Below the pieces are notes generated by a model. The model did no database searches. It was not told the DNA's origin and saw only the letters and a list, made by a program, of their open reading frames with translations. The translations under genes were made by a program, and so were the position numbers. A stretch of DNA of 64,000 nucleotides from Rhabdophis nuchalis (Eukaryota; Chordata; Lepidosauria; Squamata; Natricidae), in contig CM077644.1 in assembly GCA_039707465.1 (NCBI GenBank), forward strand, positions 97,445,375 through 97,509,374, read 5' to 3'. Positions 1-9,984 of the stretch are shown piece after piece. Numbering within the stretch: position 1 is the first letter of the stretch; the number at the start of each line of letters is the position of its first letter.

Positions 1-589
1 AGTGAATCATCAGCTACCTTAATACTGTACAATTTTGTTATTATTTGAACGTTATGAGTACTTGTGAAATTGCAGATATTGGGCTTGTTTGTATAGTTCA
101 TTTAGACAGTTCATACTATAAAAATGTATGTATTTTTTGGTGAAATGAGTAGCATAGTACTATTTTAGCGGGTAAGGTAGGATAAGAAATCTAATAAATA
201 AAATAATACTTTCCCTAGTTTCCTTCACCTTGGCAATGTAGAGCAGTCAACATTTCACATCTGAAATAACCACAAACATATTTTTATGTCCCTCACATAC
301 TACAATATGAAGCAGATAGTGCCACAAACTGTATCTTCCTCATGAATCTTTCATGTAGAAATCTATTCATGTTTTTCCCATTCATGAGCTTTCTTGATTT
401 CAGCAGCATAATTTAGGAAGGAGGGGAAAAAAGTTAATTGAGAGCTGCTCATCTATTTCAAATGAGACGTTAATAGTTTAGGTCTCGATGTATATTTGGC
501 CTGTATTGGATAGTCGTTTTAGCACTGTACAGGTTTCAAAAATAATTTGAAAAAATTGTTTTGCACCTCGTGTGACTGCAGTACGTCTC
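1..589. other. Non-coding, no gene seen
   Basis: AT-rich sequence without a supported gene. A short stretch near 385-425, containing an ATTTCAGCAGCA motif, resembles 51205-51240. It may be the upstream end of the paralogous segment described at 590-1600. Nothing else is recognisable. Confidence 0.5.
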
Positions 590-1600
590 TGCTATTCATT
601 AAAGGAGGCTGAGTTTTATTTATTTATTTAGAGATATCTATGTAGACCTGAGAAAAAAAAGGATACTTCAGTGTTCTGCTTCAACTTTCTGCAGACCTAG
701 GAATGATTATTTGTTCTCATATGTGTTAAAGTTGGGTTGTTTTTTTTAAAGCACAGTCTCAGCTCTGGAACCAATGGAACAGAGAAATACACATGGGAGC
801 AGCTACTTTATTGGCTTACAGTATATAGGCCTTTCCCATCTCTGTTATCAGAATATTGGCATCACCATGGAAGGGTGGCCTTCAAAAATTGCAGCAATGC
901 ATTCGCTGTCTTGTTATTTAGTGGGCGTGGCCATGATGGGCGTGGCCTAGTCGGCCTCTTGCACTGGGGGGGGGCTTTTTTGGCTTTCTCAAGCTTTGGC
1001 GGCTTTCTTCAGGTCTCTAGGAGGGTGAAAACTGCTTCCCCTGGACTCTGGAGGCCCTCTGGCACGGAGGCCTGAAACAGGGCCATTTTTGGACTTGTGG
1101 ACCCTCCGGTAGGCCCTCCCCCACTCCCCGAGCCTCCGTGTAGGTCCTGCACTTACCTGGCATGATAAACGGGCCACATGGAGACTCCCGAGAGGGGTAG
1201 GACGGGGCAGACATGGCCAGCCAGACGTGGCAGTTGGGGGATCACCAAACTTGGCAGAATCCTTGCTAGAGGATCGCCCGAACCCATGCAAACCCCTAGC
1301 AGCCCACTCCTGTCACCATGTCAATAACTAAATAGCATTCATCAGCTTTCATGGCGTTTGGGTTCTCCAGAATATTCTTCAGTGAAAAGCGTTGACATTT
1401 TCTTCCTCAGAATCTCTGAACTTTTAAGTTTAAAATCCAGGCAGAGTTCACTCCAGGAAACATGTCAATTGGTAAATAAGGAAACAAATGCTGACAAGCA
1501 GACTTGAGTTTCAAGGGAGTTTAGTTGCTGGCATATCTCATTTTAGAAACCAAAATGACAAGATCAGCAACCCCGGGGAATACGAGCCAATGATGGCTCT
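590..1600. repeat. Paralogous segment, copy A (partner at 51860-52310)
   Basis: The parts at about 660-905 and 1337-1600 match 51880-52080 and 52082-52310 in the same order and orientation, with many substitutions and small indels. The best stretch is about 1435-1590, where the shared words include CAGGCAGAGTT, GACAAGCAGACT and ATGACAAGATCAGCAACCCC. Copy A is split by a CpG-rich insertion at about 921-1312 that copy B lacks. Either this is an old segmental duplication with a spacing near 51 kb, or both are copies of an old dispersed repeat. No convincing open frame is shared. Confidence 0.65.
921..1312. repeat. CpG-rich dispersed insertion
   Basis: This CpG-rich block interrupts the paralogous segment and is absent from the copy near 52.08 kb. 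Its right part (about 1235-1308) resembles 9890-9965: both run through a GGGGG-TC-CCAAACT motif to CCC-AGCAGCCCAC. It is therefore a dispersed repeat of undetermined class. The short open frames in it come from base composition and have no recognisable domain. Confidence 0.5.
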
Positions 1601-1880
1601 CTGTTTGCACACTTTAATCAGGTTCCTCCTCCAATGAAGGAGATAATCTTCCCTAGGGCCAGCATTCAAGAGATAAGGGCTATAATGTTACTGCTTTCTG
1701 TTTGGCTCACTTAGTGATTAGTTTAGATCTTATTATCCTTAATGGTTCAATAAAAGGTGAGCTTACCCAGGGCTTGCACCTCCTGTGGAAACAAAGATAC
1801 TTTACGGGAGAAACTAGCTGTGTTAAAAATGGAAGCTGGATTCCTATACTTGATTAACTCCCTGTATCCAAATGCCTACT
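1601..1880. other. Non-coding, no feature seen
   Basis: Unique-looking sequence between the paralogous segment and the LINE remnant. No gene or repeat was recognised. Confidence 0.4.
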
Positions 1881-3790
1881 TGAAAGTTTGCGTTGAGTTA
1901 ATAGCCCTTTAACTCTTGACATACCTGCCCATAAATATGTCAGACAGCAGCGCATCTTGGCTCTGATACTGTTCAATCTCAACATCAATGATATGATAGG
2001 ATTTCTTGATTCTGCAGGTGTCCCAACGCTAAGGATCTCTAATACATTCATTAGTATCCTTTTATATGCAGATGACACGATTTTGATTTTCTCAGTTGGC
2101 CTGAGAAGATTGCTGTGAAAATTAGGTGTGTGCTGTGCTTCCAAATCCTTGAATATTAACAGAGCTAAGTCTAAAAGTGACGGTGCTCGGTAAGAAATGT
2201 GCTGAATATAATTAGCACCTGGATGGGGAATCCATTAACAAATTGACTTCTTTCTATACATACCGTGGAGGTGGTTTTTACAGTGGGTAAATCATTTCAA
2301 AAGAAGCTCAGAAAGAGCAGCACCAAGTTCCAAAATGCTACTTAAACCATTCAATTATAATTACCCAGGTACTTTAATCTCCAGATTAAAGGTTTACAAG
2401 GCTAAAATAGCTCCAGTGTTGACCTACAATGCAGACTTGTGGGGCTTCTAAAAAGTCTCCACACATGAACTAAATCAGAACATTTTTTAAGTAGTTATCT
2501 GGGAACTGGGGGGGAAAACATATTTCCCTTTACATTAAAAACTTAAATAATTACCTTTCCTGTACATAGCTACTCAACAATTAAAATGTTTAACAATCAG
2601 TGCAGGATTATCTCAATAGAACTGGTAATCTTCCCAAAATATACTCAGAAAAATAGGCAGTCCACCACATGGGGAAAAAACAACTTATTAATGTTATTTC
2701 ACACCATAGATTATCAATTCTCTATGTAATTTTAACTGCACACCAACGGGCTAAGGCAGGGGTCTGCAAAGTTGGCTCTTTTAAGACTGGTGGACTTTAA
2801 CTCCCAGAGTTCCCCAGCCAGCTATGCTGGCTGGGGAACTCTGGGAGTTGAAGTCCACCAGTCTTAAAAGAGCCAACTTTGCAGACCCCTGGGCTAAGGG
2901 AATCTTTAAATAGTGAGTCTTGGATATCAGTGTCCAAACTGATATAGAGACAGATTTTAAAAATGGTTGGCCTGGAGAAAAAAAAAATCACAGTTCAAAG
3001 AGAAAAATATCTGACAAAACCTCAATTTTGACACAGGATCTAGGAACTGCTCTTATTAGAGAAAGATATGAGTTGCTGGACTTCAAGGTAAAATATGGGT
3101 GATTGTGCCACATGCCATACTATAAAGTGAAGTGTATATGTGGTGACACTGAAGAAATTCTGAATATCTTATTTCAGTGCCAATTATTCTCCCCAGCAAG
3201 GAGCCAGTATTTAGAACCTTCATTCGACTTATACAGGCTATTGCAGATATGGGTGTTTTAGAGCCTGTGGGCTACATCTGGCCCATAGGCAATGTCAGTG
3301 CAACCCAAGGTGTTGATATCATCATAGTTGGCAGCATCTGTGGCAGGGTATCAGCAACAGAGGCAGGGTCTCACTATGGCATTGGCAGAGTGAGCAGTGC
3401 AGCATCAAGAGAGGGCAGTGCTGTTGGTAGAGGTTGGACAGTGGCAGCAGCAAAGTAGGGTAATGGCGGAAGGGGGTAGGGCAGGGTGTCAGCAGTGGCT
3501 CTCCACAATAGTCCCATATGGTTCCTTATGCAAGTTAATTGCCCATTCATGGCCTATTGGGAGCTCTACAACAGATTGCCTCACAAATAAATACTTTATG
3601 TAGTTAGGAAAATTGCTTTGTTTATAGTCAGAGCTGAGAGGCCATTACATGGAAGAGATCAAGACTCTCATGCAAAGCTAATATACGTATCTGAATACAC
3701 TTCGTTTTATCCTTTGGTATATTTATACATAATTCGCCCTTTTGTTATGTTATGCCTTGATGCAGTCATTTGACCAATCAATAAATTAAC
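1880..3790 (+). pseudogene. Decayed LINE reverse transcriptase remnant
   Basis: Fragments of a non-LTR retrotransposon ORF2 remain in the plus orientation. Around 1965-2150 one frame reads LFNLNINDM and then LLYADDTILIF, which matches the catalytic YADD motif of the reverse transcriptase palm. Around 3105-3230 another frame gives a C-terminal Cys/His-like stretch (KCICGDTEEILNILFQC), as found in the C-terminal region of several LINE clades. Stops and frameshifts are common, and a 135-bp hAT element sits inside at 2757-2891. The part at about 3260-3590 may be a further insertion. The clade was not determined. Confidence 0.6.
2757..2891. mobile_element. Palindromic 135-bp hAT-type element, copy 1
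   Basis: The element begins CAGGGGTCTGC and ends GCAGACCCCTG. It is an almost perfect inverted repeat over its whole length, with arms of about 66 bp, one mismatch noted and a 3-base centre. It is flanked by a perfect 8-bp direct repeat GGCTAAGG (2749-2756 and 2892-2899), the TSD length of hAT transposons. Copies of exactly the same length lie at 37607-37741 and 38198-38332. It has no coding capacity, so it would depend on a transposase supplied in trans. Confidence 0.9.
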
Positions 3791-3835
3791 TCTCTCCTCT
3801 TTCCTTCCTGTAATGGGAAGTTCATTCGAATAGAC

Positions 3836-4173
3836 CAGGGTCAGCAACTTGCGGCTCTGGAACCACATGTGGCTCTTTCATCCCTCTGCTGCAGCTCCCT
3901 GTTGCTCAAAATATGCGTCACAAGCACCAATGTGTGACGCCCGCTGGCATGTGGTTTATTAAGCTTTTCAATCCCAGGTAGGTCAACCATGGTTAAATCC
4001 AAGAAAAGAAGTTTCAGAAGAGAACAGGACATTTAATTCAATTACATATACTAGTTTTGTGGCTGCTCAGGAAATAGTCAGGCAAGGGAAGGGTTTTGTG
4101 GCTCCCGGTGTTTTCTTTTCTGTGGGAAATGGGTCCAAATGGCTCTTTGAGTGCTTAAGGTTGCTGACTTCTG
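3836..4173. mobile_element. hAT-type non-autonomous element
   Basis: The ends are CAGGGTCAGCAACTTG and GGTTGCTGACTTCTG, which are imperfect inverted repeats. The left TSD GAATAGAC (3828-3835) matches GAACAGAT at 4174-4181 in six of eight bases and matches 4615-4622 perfectly. A second element has inserted into the right-hand TSD, which explains the third copy. No coding capacity is seen. Confidence 0.7.
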
Positions 4174-4180
4174 GAACAGA

Positions 4181-4613
4181 TAAAGTGACCAGGGACTTTT
4201 GGCGGGACAGTCCCGATTTTTAACAATTTGTCCCACGTCCTGCGGCATTTTAAAAAAGGTCTTGATTTTTGGAAAGAATGTATGACAAGCTAGGGAACAG
4301 CAGGAGAATGGGAAGGGAATATACGGTTTTCGGCGGCCATGTAAGCTCGTCAGTGGATAAAATATTCCTGCGTTTTGCTTCAGGAGATAATATTTTGAGG
4401 AACTCGCTGGGATTAGACCGGAGGTTAAAGCTTCGATACGGTAAATAATTATTTTGTTCTGTATGAGGAAGAGTATTTGATTCCGCCTAATTGAGAGAAT
4501 GGAAATGCCGCACCAATTTGTCTCTTGTACGGAAAAAGCACTTGCTTCATTCCTCCCCCCCCCCCCCGATCAATGGGGTCCCGCTTTACCAATGTTAAAA
4601 TCTGGTCACCTTA
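4181..4613. mobile_element. hAT-type element inserted in the TSD of its neighbour
   Basis: The terminal inverted repeats are TAAAGTGACCAG and CTGGTCACCTTA (11 of 12 complementary). The flanking 8-mers GGAACAGA (4173-4180) and GGAATAGA (4614-4621) match in seven of eight bases. The insertion therefore fell into the right target duplication of the element at 3836-4173. The element contains a C homopolymer at about 4552-4567 and no open frame of note. Confidence 0.65.
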
Positions 4614-4622
4614 GGAATAGAC

Positions 4623-6088
4623 CATAGTCAGTTTTTGTAGTGAGTAAGGGACATGGCTATGTCAGAAATAAGCCAGAACTATTACATAAGTAAAGAGGAC
4701 TAAAACATTATTTAAGTTCTGGGAAGCCATGATAGTATTCAGAAGTACAAAGGCAGGCTTCTCCCTGATTCACCTGGGTATAAAAGAAAGGCAAGTGAAG
4801 CATAATCAGGCTTGCAAGATTTTGCTATTATAGCCTATCTCAATAAAGTATACTGTAGTTCTAAATTGCCTGTGGGATTCTGGTTTCTGGTATGATCTAT
4901 CTAGTGGGAGAGAGAGTTGGACATCAACTTGACAACAATTGTTTCCCCTAAGCTTCTATTTTAATGTATATGTCTGGAATAATTTAGGATAACTTTTATA
5001 TTTAAGCCAGCTTGGCTTCAGATCAATAGTCAATAGTTCATTAGATTATTGGAATAGTCCATTAGATCCTTAGAAGAAAACCTTCCATATGAAATCTTTC
5101 TTCAACTTTGTTTTCAAATTGGCTCAGCTGTAAATGTTGTGTCCAGATTTTTCCCTATGGACCTAATTATCTATGTAATAGATGTAATAGATCCATGTAA
5201 TAATTCTAAGACTGATATAATTACTCCAAAGTGTTTTTTTTTAATTTTCTATCAACTGATTCACAATGCACACACTCTTGCTATCATACTCTTATAATTA
5301 TAGAAAGGCAAGCCTTGTGCATGGAGTGGCAAGTACATATTACTCTAGTTCAATTAAAAAGCTGCAAAGCTCTTGCAAATTAGTTATTGGTTTCCTTTAG
5401 AACATAGGACCAGGGATGGCCTGCCAAGCAGCTCCAAGTAACAGGAAAATGATTTCTAAAATATTTACAGTAGAGAACTTTGATGAAAAAGAAAGGAAAG
5501 AGTTTTCCCCATTTGTATCCCTGTGTTTTGAGCAGTGTTCTGGGATCTTATTTTTCAACTCAGGCTAGGGAAACTTTGAGGTGGAGATTTTATTTATTTC
5601 ATTATTTTATTTAGCTCTTCACATAGACCTTGTCAAGTACGGGAAATCAGGACTCCTGGCAATTTAAATGAATATATGAGTTTATTGTATGCTAAAGCTC
5701 TCTACAAGAATCTGAGAGCAAATTAGCAGTAGATATGAGTCAGTGGAATTCAAGGAGGGCTGAATTTAGATCTCTTGTGGTTGCAAAGGGACTCAAGGCT
5801 GATGACATATTTAACCCATCCTTCGGGCTAATCCTGGTCATCTGCTACAGGCTTTTGGTGAGGGTGAGTGAAACCCCTTGATTCATCTTTCTGTTTGTGA
5901 ACTGTGAACTATTTACTGGCTGGATGCCACCAATGCAGAGTTTGCAGTTGATATTTACTCATAGTACCCAGATCCCAGATAAAAATGCCAAATCCAGTCT
6001 AGACTATGCAACTGACCAGAATAATTCACCCAAAGTTACTAATGGAAAACATGAATTCAACCCCATCAGTAGTCCTTTTTATGCATAT
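4623..6088. other. Non-coding, no gene seen
   Basis: About 1.5 kb of AT-rich sequence. I could not recognise a gene, an RNA gene or a familiar repeat. Confidence 0.5.
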
Positions 6089-6105
6089 CAACAATGCAGA
6101 CTGTA
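6089..6105. repeat. TSD left of the L1-type element
   Basis: The 17-base word CAACAATGCAGACTGTA is repeated exactly at 7698-7714. Its length and position are those of a target duplication made by L1-type target-primed reverse transcription. Confidence 0.85.
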
Positions 6106-7697
6106 AGGTGGAGGAATCAACATCCGACTTTTAAACTACAAGTGAAAGTCTTTTACTTTAAGAATTTCAATGATACTTTGTATCTCTGTCTGGCAACAAC
6201 TGAAATGAACTTTCACTAGATCTCCGCGGTTTCCAGAGGGGCGGGGAAGATGGCGTTCCTTTGTTCTCAGCAGGAAATGTTTTCTTTTGAAATTTGCTGA
6301 CACTCCCTCATCTTTGGGACTGAACTCTTTAACAGTGGATTGATTTAATTGATTATTAGGACCTTTCCCAGATGTGCCTTCTTTTCTTTTTCTTATTTGA
6401 TTGCTTTTAAAAATTGTTCTCTCTCTGGACTGTAAGCAAATTGAACTTTGAATTTGGATATTGACTTTTGCTCTCTCTTCACCTCACGGACTACCTCTCC
6501 AACAGACGCCATATTAGTGACAAGAACGTATTACTTTCATTATGGCTTCAAAAAAGCAGCCACATCAACCCAAGATTACTTCAATGTTATCCAAAGGAAC
6601 AGAGGTGAAAGCTACACAGTTATCAGCAATAGAGGAAACTCTTAAAAACATCATGAAAGAAATAAAAGAAATCCGGAAAGACAATGTTAACTCAAAATTG
6701 GAACTTTTGGAGACACAGAAAGCACTAATGGAAAATAAACAAAGAATTGATGGATTGGAGGGGGGGATGGCTGAGATGAAAGGAGAGATAAAAAATTCTC
6801 AAAGGGAAATTGTGGATTTAGCTGGTCATATGTCTAGGATGGATTTTGAAAGGATGTCTTACTTTTTAAGGTTTCAAAATGTTCCTGAAGTTGCCTCTGA
6901 AGATTTACAAGAATTAATGTGTACGATGTTAGCAGATTACACTAAAAAGAGCAAAGAAGGGGGGGGGCATCGATTTGATTTATAGAATTAACTCAGCATA
7001 TGCCAGAATAAATGAGGTACCCAGAGAGATACATATTAAATTTGTAAGAAGGTCAACGAGGGACGGGATCCTGAGAGCACAAAGAGATGGTCCCTTAATA
7101 TACCAACAGACTGAGATTGCCATTTTGAAACAGATCCCGAAAAAGATTAGAGAAATAAGGAGGAAATATTCCTTCTTATCAAAAAGATTATATAAAAAGG
7201 GGGTGTGGTTCAAGTGGTTGATGCCAGAGGGAATGTTAGTGTTCTGGGAAGGGGGGAGAGTAAGAATTAAAACAATTGCAGAGGCGGAAGCCTTTCTAAA
7301 AAAACATTCCCCAATCCTGGAGGATGAAAATGGGGGAGGGGAGGGGGTCATGGCTCCGCCCACTGGAGGTCAGGGAGAGGAAGATACAATTGCTAAAAGA
7401 CTTAGATCTCACAAATGACTTTTTTCTATATAGTGTAACCTCTATCTGGATGTTCATAGAATTAATGATTGATTGCATGAATATAAACTGATATATTTGT
7501 ATCTCTTTCCAATTTGTAGGGAAATGAAAAATGATTTGTATTATCTTATTTTTTTTTTGTAAGAAGCCTCGGAGGGGGCCGACACCTCCGACATAGATGT
7601 CCTCATAATATCTTTGTAATACCTTATACCCTTTTCCTATTTTTAAAATTTTTGTAAAAACCAATACAACTTTTTTCTCATTAAAAAACAACAACAA
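6106..7697 (+). mobile_element. L1-type element with ORF1 but no ORF2 (HAL1-like)
   Basis: The element starts directly after the left TSD and has a roughly 430-bp 5' leader that includes GGGGCGGGGAAGATGGCG, the kind of start seen in L1 5' UTRs. It continues with ORF1 (6542-7418) and then goes straight into an AT-rich 3' UTR of about 270 bp ending in a (CAA)n/A-rich tail. The perfect 17-bp TSD at both ends shows that both borders of the insertion are present. The reverse transcriptase/endonuclease ORF2, normally some 3.5-4 kb, is missing. This is the architecture of half-L1 (HAL1) elements of mammals. An internal deletion after insertion cannot be excluded. Confidence 0.8.
6542..7418 (+). pseudogene. 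L1 ORF1p, frameshifted
   Basis: ORF1p is the RNA-binding chaperone of L1 ribonucleoprotein particles. The first frame (6542-6985) starts MASKKQPHQPKI and has a charged, heptad-rich coiled-coil region at about residues 25-95, then FLRFQNVPE, which matches the start of the RRM-like domain. The second frame (about 6968-7418) continues with YRINSAYARI, REIHIKFVRRSTRDGIL and KGVWFKWLMPEGMLV, which match the end of the RRM and the C-terminal domain. The frames join at a G homopolymer (about 6959-6967), where an indel of one or two bases explains the break. Without the break the protein would be about 290 residues, usual for the family. The coding sequence is otherwise open, so the lesion may be recent. 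Confidence 0.85.
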
Positions 7698-7714
7698 CAA
7701 CAATGCAGACTGTA
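7698..7714. repeat. TSD right of the L1-type element
   Basis: Exact copy of the 17-base word at 6089-6105, directly after the (CAA)n/A-rich tail. Confidence 0.85.
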
Positions 7715-8323
7715 CTGAATGACTGGTGGTTACAACCAGACCTTGTATTTATGCCTGTCACAACATCCCAGCATTCACATGGTATCGATTTGCAACACTC
7801 TCTACCAGCTTCCCATAAGAAAAGTCAATGGGGAAGCCAGTAGGAAGTTATAAGTCATAGTCATATTTTATTGCCTAATGACCTGTACAGTCCTCATTTG
7901 GTTATGACAGATGGCATTGCTGGAAACACTAGTGCTAAGTGGTGCAGGGTTATTTTTTTATTTTTTTTTTACTTACTACTGCATTGCTTAAAGATAGAGT
8001 TTCTGGTCAAAATTTGCAATAAAATGTGTGGATGACCTCAGAGAATGAGGTGAGGAGATACTTCCTAGGAAACAATCAGACAAGAAAGCAGGTGCCTCCA
8101 GTGGTTAGAGAAAGATATTAGGAAAGACCTGCCCCAATGAATCAAGGAATTAAAAATGGTGGTGAAAATTTGTACCTTCAGGCTTGCAAGACTCTGTTAA
8201 TGTAGCCTTATAATAAAGAAGACCTAGTTTATCTCCTGTCTGGTTTACCTGAGAGGGCTGATACAATTAGAGTTATTAAACAAGATATATCTGCATTAGC
8301 TTCTTAAGCATAATTATTAAATA
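7715..8323. other. Non-coding, no gene seen
   Basis: No gene or familiar repeat was recognised between the L1-type element and the (CTAC)n element. Confidence 0.4.
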
Positions 8324-9059
8324 CTAGCTATACCCGACCACGCGTTGCTGTGGCCCAGTCTGGTTAAATGGCCAACCAATCTGTGTGTAGATCTACACCT
8401 GCACACATACACACAACCACCGTATAACCCCCAACCTACCTACCTACTGTATTTCTCCCTATCTATCCCTCTATCTACATACCTACCTACTGTATTTCTC
8501 CCTATCTACCCCTCTACCTACCTACCTATTGTATTTCTCCCTATCTATCCCTCTTATCTACCTACCTACCTATTGTGTTTCTCCCTATCTATCTATCCCC
8601 CTACCTACCTATTGTATTTCTCCCTATCTATCCCTGTACCTGCCTACCTATCTACCTACTGTATTTCTTACTCTCTATCTATCCCTCTATTTATCTACCT
8701 ACCTACTGTATTTCTCCCTCTATCTATCCCTCTACTTACCTACCTACCTACTGTATTTCTCCCTCTCTATCTATCCCTGTACTTACCTACCTACCTACCT
8801 AATGTATTTCTCCCCTCTATCCCTCTACCTACCTACCTACCATATTTCCCCCTCTCTCTGTATCCACCTACCTACCTACCTACTGTATTCTTCCCTCTCT
8901 CCCTCTACCTACCTACCTACCTACCTATTGTATTTATCTCTATATACCTGTACCTATCTACCTACCTGCTGTATTCATCCCTCTCGTTTATCCCTCTACT
9001 TACCTAACTACCTACTGTATTTCTTCCTCTCTCTATATTCCTCTACCTAAATAAATAGC
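8324..9059 (+). repeat. Dispersed CTAGC...(CTAC)n element, copy 1
   Basis: It begins CTAGCTATACCCGACCACGC and shares about 110 bp of non-repetitive head (GTTGCTGTGGCCCAGTCTGG, then CCAACCAATCTGTGTGTAGA) with 23155 and 26839. The head is followed by a long (CTAC)/(CTAT)/TGTATTTCTCCC mixed array (about 8432-9050). The tail seen in the other copies is missing or replaced here. Long open frames rich in YLPTYLP across it are artefacts of the array. The class of the element is not known to me. Confidence 0.75.
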
Positions 9060-9440
9060 CCTCCCCTCCCCAGACCCCCCCCCCTCAGTCAACCCCCTCC
9101 AGGCCCCCCCTCCCTTCCTCCCTCCCTTGTGCCTAACACAGTGGTGGGCAAAGTCATTAGTCTCTTTGTCCCTCTGTTCCTCCCTCCTTCTCTGTCTTTC
9201 TCTGTCATTCTCTCTGTCTCTCTCTCTCTCTCTCTCCTTCCTCCCCCATCTGTCACTCTGTTTGCGTATGATTGCCTGTCTATCTTTTCCTCACTCACTC
9301 ATTCTCTGTGTGTGTCTGTCTCTCCCCCCTCCCTTTCTCGCTGTCACTGTGTGTGTGCCTGTCGATCTCTCTCATTCATTATCTCTCTGTTTGTCTCTCC
9401 CTCCCTCTCTGTCTTTGTCTCTCTATGTATCAGTCTCCCT
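9060..9440. repeat. Pyrimidine-rich (CT)n, TCCC and TGTG tract
   Basis: Almost pure C/T plus-strand sequence with runs of CTCTCT, CCCTCC and short TGTG blocks. The open frames on both strands (Leu/Ser-rich or Arg/Glu-rich) follow from the composition and were not called. Confidence 0.8.
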
Positions 9441-9980
9441 CCCCCCTCCGCAAGCAGCGAAAAGGCCGGCATGTCAGGCTGGGGAGGCTAGGGCTGCCTC
9501 CTCCCGCAGTGAGCGTGGCCGTCCAGGCACCGCATGCCCACCCCCACCAGCCCCGCGCCACCGCTGCCACCGAGCCCCGTGACACGCAGCCCCCACCGCA
9601 GGCAGGCGCACCGGGCAGGACAGGCGACCATGCCCCCACCAGCTCTCTCCAATGGCTCCGGAAAATACACCTCGGTGGCCATCGGAGAGAGCTGGTGGAG
9701 ATGCGCCCGGCTGCCCCGTCCGACACGCCCGCCAGGCGACTACCACACGGGGCTCGGACGCTTCTGATCCTGTGGCCCTGCGTGCGTGCGTGTGTGTGTG
9801 TGTGTGTGGAAGAGAGCGGCTGCAGGCATCCAAAACAGGCCACGTGGGGCCTCCTGGGAGGGGAGGGGTGGGGCCAGTCAGGAATGGGATTTGGGGGTTC
9901 GCCAAACTGCACAGAATCTTACCTAAAAGTTCTCCCAAATCCCTGCAGACCCCCAGCAGCCCACCCTTGGCTTAGTAGGT
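9441..9980. repeat. GC/CpG-rich dispersed block with a 21-bp hairpin
   Basis: A CpG-rich block whose right end (9890-9965) resembles 1235-1308. It holds an inverted repeat with arms 9636-9656 and 9678-9698 (20 of 21 complementary, core CACCAGCTCTCTCC) and a 21-base loop. A (GTGC)/(GT)n run lies at about 9782-9810. Short frames on both strands show no domain. It might look like a CpG island, but its repeat relative argues for a mobile element. Confidence 0.5.
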
Positions 9981-9984
9981 AATA

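Noticed and set aside
8345..9050. Overlapping plus-strand frames of 150-220 codons rich in YLPTYLP
   Set aside because: They are translations of a (CTAC)/(CTAT) array and are open in several frames at once.
9127..9982. Several long frames on both strands in pyrimidine- and GC-rich DNA
   Set aside because: Composition-driven; no domain, no start context, and overlap on both strands.
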